NCBI GenBank assembly: GCA_963775295.1
Contig: CAVZIK010000003.1
Coordinates: forward strand, 1 to 28,940
DNA from: JAMDEO01 sp963775295
Lineage (GTDB): Bacteria; Actinomycetota; Thermoleophilia; RBG-16-64-13
Length of the DNA stretch: 28,940 nucleotides
Reading direction: 5' to 3'
Part shown: one piece after another, positions 24,153-28,940 of the stretch
How positions within the stretch are numbered: position 1 is the stretch's first letter
Layout of the letters: each line of letters begins with the position of its first letter
Position numbers and translations under genes: made by a program
Notes under the pieces: model-generated
What the model saw: the letters and a program-made list of their open reading frames with translations, nothing else
Told to the model about the DNA's origin: nothing
Databases searched by the model: none

Positions 24153-24951
24153 GTGACAAAGGAACGAATGTTAGGGGTGGGTGAGCTAGTTCTCGCTGTA
24201 GTCGCAATCCTCCTGACTATCCTCCTGGTGTCCGATGACCAGGCTGCGAACATTGTTGGACTGACCAAGTCGGACGTCCAGAACTCGGCAATGCTACTGA
24301 GTCGTCTTGGAATTGTCCTCCGCCTTGGCATTGTGGCTCTGGTCGTCCTCATATTCCTAATTCTGTTCTTGATAACCATGAGAGCGTTCAGGGACAGCCA
24401 GCCAGTGCCCGTTGCTTCTCATCTTGTCACGAACGATGTTGGCGTTGGGGAAGTGATTGATTATCTAGCTTCACACCCGGAAGCTCACACACTGCGCGTT
24501 TGGGGCTATTCGCTGAATTGGGCCTCTGACCTCACACTGTTTCTTGCTGATAACCGCCGGAGTAAGCTTGCTGTTGCGCTATTCGTTCCTTTGACTGATT
24601 CTGTTGGAGTTAGATTCAATGACACCTGTGGTGACGAGCGAAAGGCTATGCTGAGGCTAAGAACATCGGAATGGAAGGAACTTCAAGCACGCGGAATGGT
24701 TGCGAGCACAAGAATCTATTGGGCCGCAGCCGTTCCAAACGGACATGGGAGTGATGATAGATGATTCTTTAGCTTTCGCTGGCACGTATGACTGGGAGGC
24801 GCGGCAGGATGGCCTGTGGCACAAACGACAACCTCTCCACGAGAGAATGTTCCTCCGGCTCGAACGAGGCAGCCAGGATGACGAGTTCCTTATGGAGACT
24901 CTAAGCAGACGGTTCCACTGCCGAGAGCACGACGCCGACTGCGCGACCTAG
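24153..24951 (+). CDS. Two-TM protein with degenerate PLD-like domain, one frameshift
   Basis: A protein of about 265 residues when read through one indel near 24,730-24,755. Two TM helices ('VGELVLAVVAILLTILLV' and 'LGIVALVVLIFLILFLITM') are followed by a soluble domain: 'VIDYLASHPEAHTLRVWGYS', 'LTLFLADNR', 'LAVALFVPL', 'WKELQARG', 'TRIYW', then in the new frame 'MGVMIDDSLAFAGTYDWEA' and 'MFLRLERGSQDDEFLMETLSRRF'. The alternation and the 'hhhhDDxxAFxGxYxW' strand recall PLD-like domains, but no HKD motif is seen, so it would be a non-catalytic sensor. I cannot name a family with certainty. GTG 24153 is preferred (GGAGGG eight bases upstream); ATG 24111 and ATG 24168 are alternatives. A membrane partner for the Cap15-like effector is one possibility. 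Confidence 0.6.
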
Positions 24952-25149
24952 CCGTTCACCAGAGCAACCGCACATTGCGATTCGGAACCTACAATCGAAT
25001 CAGAAGTCGCGCATCCGTGCTCCCCCTCTAGACCAAAGCGACCCCTAGGATATGGTCCAATGACACTCGCAGGTGGTGGAAGTGCCAGAGCAGAGTCCCG
25101 CGCATAGCACTGGATTGCCAGCGACGAGCGGGGTTGGTCCTGCGAGTTT
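24952..25149. other. Convergent intergenic gap
   Basis: 200 bases between converging gene groups; no T-rich hairpin or gene found. Confidence 0.3.
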
Positions 25150-25345
25150 TCAAAGAGCGTAGATTTCCACGTTGGCCGCCGCGCCCCTCTGCGTGAATGC
25201 GGTCGTGGCTGGCGTGAGATCTTCGATGAGAAGGCATGGCAGTGCTCCGGACCACAAGACCCTGTGCATATCGTGCTTCAATTCGACGTGCCTGTGGGGC
25301 AGACCAGGAACACGGGCCCCGCTACGCTGAAGCACTATCACTCAT
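25150..25345 (-). CDS. Small ORF at the end of the radical SAM operon, frameshifted
   Basis: ATG 25345 overlaps the methyltransferase stop (ATGA), the usual sign of translational coupling. After 'MSDSASA' a TAG follows in frame, but one indel gives 'GPVFLVCPTGTS', and a second gives 'ELKHDMHRVLWSGALPC', 'LLIEDLTPATTAFTQRG' and 'AAANVEIYAL', ending at 25,150. About 65-70 residues in all. The protein-like composition and the overlap argue for a real gene with errors; no family is recognised. It could also be debris. Confidence 0.4.
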
Positions 25346-26499
25346 GGAGGAGCTCCGTAGTTCTCTCGATAGCCTTGGGTGTATTCGTAGGCAGAGTCGG
25401 GGAGCGGTGCTTCGAGATCAGGCCGGCGAGCCACAGAAAGGTGCAGATTGTCCCCCATCTTTAGTCGTCCGCAAAAGTATTCCTCAATTCCGTACAGAGT
25501 GTTGAAGAACTGCCACATACCATCTGCGCTGGTGCGCATGGCTTCGTAATACTCGGCGAACAAACGGTAGAAAGTTCTCCGACGCGAAGCCCATCGTGCC
25601 AGCGGATATCAACTTGCAGTTGTTGTCCTCTATCCAGCGTGTGACCGTATCGATTGACGTGGTGTAATAGTCGAAGCATCCGACTTCGTGCGCTACGCGG
25701 CTGGAAGTGCCGGCCGGTGGTTCTGCCCACGCAAGGTATCCACGGACTGCAGAAACCCGTAACTATCAAGCGATTTCCGCTCGAAGATATGACGGATCAG
25801 ACCAGCGAGCTTCCCGACAGTCTCGGCCGAGATGTTCATGGCGTGAAATGACTGGTTCTTCAGTTGTAAGGACAGATATCGATTTGCGCGCTGCGTCATG
25901 CTGACAAAGAAAGCCTCCTGTTCATCCACTGGGAAGAAGCACAGTGGCCCCGAAAATGCAGTGATGGTGTCGAATATCCCTGGAGGCAAGTCCTCGACTC
26001 CACGGACAAACCGATTGTTTAGCAAGTGGGTCGCGCTCTCCTGGTCCAACTCCAAGAGAGGGGGCCGGACATCGATAGCCAACCTTCCGAGACGGTCGGT
26101 GTATCGATACAGGCCGTCGTCAGACGCCATAGACTCACACCTCTGACCAAGTTCGTGCACTTGGCGGGAGCCCTCATCCAACATGGAAGAGGAGACATCG
26201 CACCCGGATACTTGTCCCCGCCATCCTTCTTCAAACAGATTTCTGTAGAAGTAGGACGTTCCGCAGCCGACGTCCAAGATGCTTCCGCTCAGCACCCATC
26301 TGGTCAGTTCGCGCATTCTCTGGTTGTAGATCCAGTCAAAGAACACGTAGAGCGGCAAATCCACCACTTGACGTCTGTTGACCCCCACCAACAAGATCTC
26401 GGGCAGGTGCCTCACATACGCTCGCCCACTTCTTCCGCGTTCATAGCGCTCGACTGTGGCTACCGTCGTATAGAAGTCAACAATCGCTGGATCTTCCAT
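25342..26499 (-). CDS. Class I SAM-dependent methyltransferase with C-terminal extension, two frameshifts
   Basis: From ATG 26499 (GGGAG seven bases upstream) a Rossmann methyltransferase begins after a ~70-residue N-terminal helical part. Motif I is 'ILDVGCGTSYF' (DVGCG at 76-80), the acidic motif II is 'GQVSGCDVSSSML', and 'FDTITAFSGPLCFFP' fits the motif IV region. The frame breaks near 25,720 and again near 25,565. Repaired, it continues 'RVAHEVGCFDYYTTSID', 'WIEDNNCKLISAGTMGF' and 'FAEYYEAMRTSADGMWQFF', ending at 25,342 for about 385 residues. The extension is not a common methyltransferase part and may bind substrate. Third gene of a tight operon: 16 bases after the beta-helix gene and overlapping the small ORF that follows. 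Substrate unknown; by context, the product or protein acted on by the radical SAM enzyme. Confidence 0.75.
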
Positions 26500-26515
26500 T
26501 TGGCTACTCCCGTGA

Positions 26516-26980
26516 TCAATGTCGGTCGCTACTGACTTCGCTTCGGTGGATGTCGCACTCGGGCCCCGTCCGTAGTGCCCAGTTGAGAAGAAAGTGATTC
26601 AACCCCACGACAATGTCGCGAGATTCGCTGATTGACATCGCCCCACCATCCCTGATTGCTCCGTTAAGGACGAACCAGTTGTGGCTAATGACGACATTGG
26701 TGCAGCGTTCCAAATAGAGCCCGCCGCCCCATTTGGCGACGTTGGCCAGAAAGAGGTTATCTAAGATCTGAACGTCATGACAATCGTAGAGATAGACGCC
26801 TCCCCCGTCTTTGACGAATCCATTCTGCCAATATAGCCGGTGGCGGATCGCGAAGTGCGATTGGCCATGGAAGAGCTGTCCTCCTCCGCGACGCTCCTTG
26901 CTCGGTCCGAGAACGAGCGTGTCGCCATCCCACCCCGCCTCCGTGCCCCTTCCATAGAAGAAGGCGTTTCGCTTGTTCAT
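26516..26980 (-). CDS. Small right-handed beta-helix repeat protein
   Basis: A 154-residue protein whose centre is a set of ~23-residue rungs: 'RHRLYWQNGFVKDGGGVYL', 'YDCHDVQILDNLFLANVAK', 'WGGGLYLERCTNVVISHNW', 'FVLNGAIRDGGAMSISESR', 'DIVVGLNHFLLN'. The recurrent N-x-F, GGG-x-x-L and C-x-x-V-x-I-x-x-N positions are those of parallel beta-helices (pectate lyase or NosD/CASH type), but with only about four rungs it is far shorter than the enzymes, and no catalytic site is evident. ATG 26980 overlaps the radical SAM stop as ATGA, so the two are translationally coupled. No signal peptide. Its place between a radical SAM enzyme and a methyltransferase suggests a scaffold, a substrate, or a modified protein; this is inference. 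Confidence 0.68.
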   Translation of the reverse strand: MNKRNAFFYGRGTEAGWDGDTLVLGPSKERRGGGQLFHGQSHFAIRHRLYWQNGFVKDGGGVYLYDCHDVQILDNLFLANVAKWGGGLYLERCTNVVISHNWFVLNGAIRDGGAMSISESRDIVVGLNHFLLNWALRTGPECDIHRSEVSSDRH

Positions 26981-27873
26981 GCGAAGACTTCTCCATGGTG
27001 GCGGTCGAGCAAAGACAGGAACTCCGGTAGCCCGACGGCGTCCCTCATGATGCAAAGCCGGAATCTCGCAGGATTGTGCTCGATTCGGACAAAGGCAAAG
27101 CTCTCCAAACAGTCTTCTTCGACCGCGCACGAGTGGCACAGGAATTGGGGGCGATATGACTCAAGGTCCTTGAACTCAATATCCATGCCATTTCCGTTAG
27201 AGTAGATTCTGCGAACATTTGACCCAGGCAGCAGTCTGATAGTCCTTACCAACTCATACTTACGTTCTGCTAACAAGGACATAATGACTCTGCGAGACTG
27301 CTCATAAGAGCGCCAATCAGGGACAAGCTTAAGAGGAATTCGTAATTCATCTGAAAAAGAAAGCAAGTCACTCAGATTCTGGCCCTCCGAATCCCCACTA
27401 ACTACCGTATTAATCCTGGTAGGAATTGCGCCGTGTAAATGTCTGATATTGATAATGATTGTGCGGAGGGCTTCGGTTGCCACATGTCTCATAGAGCCAT
27501 GAAAGCGAGAGAGATAATCGGGGGATAGGCTATGTAGACTCACGTTGACGTAATCCAAATCAGTGAGACAAGGCAGGAAGGCTTCAAGACAGAAGAGGCC
27601 GTTTGTTGTAATAGCAATCTTGTAGCCTGACTCTTTCAGGAAGTGAAGTATGCGGGGCAAATCTCGGTGAAGTGTTGGTTCGCCACCTGTGAGGTGAACG
27701 GTGTCGCAGTATTTACGCAGGGTCCGGAGTGAGGTAGTAAAACTTAAATCACCCAGGGAAACATCGCTCGCTGCGGGCGAGCCCTCTGCGTGACAGAACG
27801 GACAGCTCATGTTGCATCGGTCGGTTAACTTCACTCTCAGCTTCCGGTTACCAATCACTACTATTGGTGGCAC
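26977..27873 (-). CDS. MoaA-like radical SAM protein
   Basis: A 298-residue radical SAM enzyme. The N-terminus has the CX3CX2C cluster motif (C20, C24, C27 in 'LTDRCNMSCPFC'), followed by 'VHLTGGEPTLHRDL' (GGEP, SAM binding) and 'KIAITTNGL'; a partial TIM barrel follows. Near the C-terminus a second Cys set (C246, C249, C255, C274 in 'CHSCAVEEDCLE' and 'RFRLCIMRD') matches the auxiliary-cluster position of MoaA, the GTP 3',8-cyclase, so an unusual nucleotide or peptide substrate is possible. GTG 27873 is chosen because GAGGAG lies five bases upstream and family similarity begins at once; the open frame further 5' runs through IS debris. First gene of the operon with beta-helix, methyltransferase and small ORF. 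The rest of the molybdopterin pathway is absent, so a true MoaA role is unlikely. Confidence 0.86.
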   Translation of the reverse strand: MPPIVVIGNRKLRVKLTDRCNMSCPFCHAEGSPAASDVSLGDLSFTTSLRTLRKYCDTVHLTGGEPTLHRDLPRILHFLKESGYKIAITTNGLFCLEAFLPCLTDLDYVNVSLHSLSPDYLSRFHGSMRHVATEALRTIIINIRHLHGAIPTRINTVVSGDSEGQNLSDLLSFSDELRIPLKLVPDWRSYEQSRRVIMSLLAERKYELVRTIRLLPGSNVRRIYSNGNGMDIEFKDLESYRPQFLCHSCAVEEDCLESFAFVRIEHNPARFRLCIMRDAVGLPEFLSLLDRHHGEVFA

Positions 27874-28005
27874 TGAAACTCCTCGTCCGGCGCGTCCGGT
27901 CAATAGCACCTGGTTCTGGCCTGGTTGGCAGAAGGCCACAAGCGCTAGAGCCACTGTCTGCTCCCTATTCGAGCTTGTGCTGTCGTGGTGACCTCCGAGT
28001 TGAAC

Positions 28006-28011
28006 AGTATA
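28006..28011 (-). promoter_or_regulatory. Candidate -10 of the radical SAM operon
   Basis: On the minus strand TATACT, a near-consensus -10, lies about 130 bases upstream of the radical SAM start, in an AT-rich pocket. The -35 (CTGTCT or nearby) is poor. Confidence 0.35.
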
Positions 28012-28121
28012 TAAGAACGCTTTTGGCAGACAGGCTGCCGTAGAGAGATCGGTCTTGCCCCCGGAATGAGTACCGCTCGAAGTGTAGGGTTCTCCACGAA
28101 AGAAAAGGGAGACCCAGCAAC

Positions 28122-28220
28122 ATGAAGCAAGACGAGATTCACCGAGGCCCAGATCGTCGGCATCCTTCAAGAAGCACATGCCCTAGGGGCGGGCGCGAGA
28201 GAGGTATGCAACGCAACGGA
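28122..28220 (+). pseudogene. IS3-family OrfA transposase fragment
   Basis: ATG 28122 starts 'MKQDE'; one base later in frame it reads 'FTEAQIVGILQEAHALGAGAREVC', the standard opening of IS3-type (IS407-like) OrfA helix-turn-helix proteins. After 'EVCNATESAS' similarity stops and no OrfB is present. A 5'-truncated or internally deleted IS relic within the element, lying divergently upstream of the radical SAM operon. Confidence 0.6.
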
Positions 28221-28318
28221 GTCTGCGAGCAGACCTCCTGAACAGCAACGGCCGTCCTGGAGGCTCCAACCTTTGAGAGGCTCACGCTGACCATAGCGTG
28301 CTACCCCGTATCATCCTC

Positions 28319-28346
28319 TTAGGGGTACACGAACGGGTACGGGACA
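28319..28346 (+). repeat. Element-end motif, right copy
   Basis: TTAGGGGTACACGAACGGGT, followed by ACGGGAC, counterpart of 21,341-21,368 near the other end of the element. 28,347-28,643 holds no gene that I can support. Confidence 0.5.
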
Positions 28347-28643
28347 CATGAGGCGGGAGGAGCGTCCTGGCCGTCGCTCGCAGGGCCAGCCGTTAGGACA
28401 TCCGCCGAGCGGCCGAGCCAGCGTATGACCGGACGACCTTCGGGCGTGCGGTGACCGAAGGTATGGACCCGGCTGACGGAATTCTCTAGCTCCGATGCCC
28501 CGGTGGGACTTGACCACACCGCAGGTAGGGCGCGCCAGCGCGTTCTTGAAGACGAAGCAGCGGCGAGCCCATTCCCCGCCCGGTAGGAGACCGCGAAACA
28601 TGGCTTGCTAAGCCCATTAATGAGCCGTCCATAGTGTGCTACT

Positions 28644-28671
28644 GCGTACCATCAAGTATCACCGCGTACCA
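28644..28671 (+). repeat. Paired GCGTACCA repeats beside the right attachment core
   Basis: GCGTACCA at 28,644-28,651 and 28,664-28,671, 20 bases apart (two helical turns) and five bases before the core at 28,676. Position and spacing fit integrase arm-type sites. Confidence 0.4.
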
Positions 28672-28675
28672 CGGA

Positions 28676-28842
28676 GTTATGAGCCCGCCGGTCGGCCGTC
28701 CATGGCGTATCACAGAGTGCCTCTATGCAGGCAAAACGCGCTCATCGATGTCCATATTGTCCACTGTGTTACCCCTGAAGCTATCTCGGTAGGGGTAAGT
28801 TCAGGGGTCAAGGGGCTCAGCTCTAAACCTCCACTGGAGATT
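28676..28842. repeat. Long direct repeat, right copy (attachment site)
   Basis: Starts with the same 20 bases as 21,022 and runs parallel for about 140 bases before decaying. It lacks the tRNA 3' half on its left, so it marks the junction between this element and the next unit to the right. Confidence 0.75.
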
Positions 28843-28940
28843 TTAGTCTTTGCCCCATTTGCAGCTTCGATCCACCGCCCGGGTGTGCGCGAGGAGCCGC
28901 CAAGGGACAGCAGTTCTGCCCCAGTAGGCGGAGACACCAT
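28723..28940 (-). CDS. Partial CDS, C-terminal end of an unrecognised protein (possibly integrase), frameshifted
   Basis: The minus strand is open from the window edge: 'MVSPPTGAELLSLGGSS', 'RTPGRWIEAANGAKTKISS', 'LSPLTPELTPTEI'. One base is missing relative to the left repeat near 28,790; restoring it gives 'DFRGNTVDNMDIDERVLPA' and a TAG at 28,723-28,725, matching the peptide of the left copy with synonymous and conservative changes. The gene would end 36 bases from the attachment core, a common place for an integrase gene, but no recombinase motif lies within the window. The start is beyond 28,940. Confidence 0.4.

Larger units (their letters stand above)
21022..28687. mobile_element. Putative tRNA-Met integrated element (genomic island), about 7.65 kb
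   Basis: The boundaries are the two copies of GTTATGAGCCCG, the tRNA-Met anticodon-arm core, at 21,022 and 28,676. Each is followed by ~155 bases of near-identical sequence. Both ends also carry a shared ~28-base motif (21,341 and 28,319) and GGTACGC-type repeats that resemble integrase arm sites. Base composition and codon use inside (22.4-28 kb) are more AT-rich than in 1-16 kb. Cargo: HD hydrolase, Cap15-like effector, 2H phosphoesterase and 2TM/PLD-like protein on the plus strand; radical SAM, beta-helix, methyltransferase and a small ORF on the minus strand. No complete integrase is present; the repeat appears to encode only the tail of one. Confidence 0.6.

Noticed and set aside
26977..27873. 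Prokaryotic viperin
   Set aside because: The radical SAM protein has an auxiliary C-terminal Cys cluster like MoaA and lacks block patterns I would expect for viperin; only the general radical SAM motifs agree.
21190..28670. Hidden CD-NTase or other nucleotide cyclase in the element
   Set aside because: All longer frames on both strands were read for a GS motif with paired Asp residues; none was found. A cyclase outside the window cannot be excluded.
1..28940. CRISPR array
   Set aside because: No regularly spaced short identical repeats with unique spacers; the repeats seen are coding, IS-subterminal or attachment-site repeats.

Overview
The window is GC-rich and looks like a chromosomal segment of an uncultured, probably actinobacterial, bacterium. 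The indicators are high GC, frequent GTG/TTG starts, a secreted NlpC/P60 hydrolase with cell-wall-binding repeats type 2, an MMPL transporter, a GH15 glucan/trehalose hydrolase and a possible leaderless -10. The assignment is inference; no 16S or other marker gene is present. The sequence carries many single-base indels, concentrated in the GH15 gene and the large cell-wall hydrolase but also in MscS, the IS transposase, a methyltransferase and others. Read-consensus errors and true pseudogenes cannot be separated from the sequence alone.

Bases 1-16,165 are a housekeeping and envelope block. A broken GH15 hydrolase (-) is divergent from an MMPL exporter (+). A SlyD-like FKBP prolyl isomerase with a possible metal/sulfur-type operator follows, then a CtpA-type S41 protease and a YihY/BrkB membrane protein. 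Convergent to these lie a giant secreted NlpC/P60 protein (cell-wall-binding domain, two IPT/TIG domains, six ~130-residue beta-sandwich repeats) and an osmoadaptation gene. In the latter, glucosylglycerol-phosphate phosphatase/synthase (GgpPS) reads in frame, with no stop, into a small-conductance mechanosensitive channel (MscS). One reading frame therefore joins osmolyte synthesis and osmolyte release.

Bases 16,166-21,040 are an accretion zone. Repeated hairpins and degenerate copies of a tRNA 3' end (GGTAGCGGGGAC...) sit near 16,661, 19,909, 20,030 and 20,986. The last is a well-preserved 3' half of tRNA-Met(CAT). Between them are a lipoprotein of unknown function, a complete IS481-family element (18,062-19,812, 42-bp imperfect TIRs, exact 15-bp target duplication) and an orphan Imm26-type immunity gene.

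Bases 21,022-28,687 look like an integrated element. A ~168-bp direct repeat begins in the tRNA-Met anticodon arm (21,022) and recurs at 28,676, with further repeats inside both ends resembling integrase arm sites. The cargo falls in two groups. The first is a + strand group: a RelA/SpoT-like HD hydrolase, a two-TM beta-barrel effector of the CBASS Cap15 (S-2TMbeta) type, a 2H phosphoesterase, and a 2TM protein with a degenerate PLD-like domain. The second is a - strand operon: a MoaA-like radical SAM enzyme, a beta-helix protein, a SAM methyltransferase and a small ORF, coupled by ATGA overlaps. No CD-NTase is visible. A Cap15-type effector paired with a 2H phosphoesterase but no cyclase is the best candidate here for an undescribed nucleotide-signalling or defence system. 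A second repeat copy at the right edge suggests another element in tandem beyond the window.
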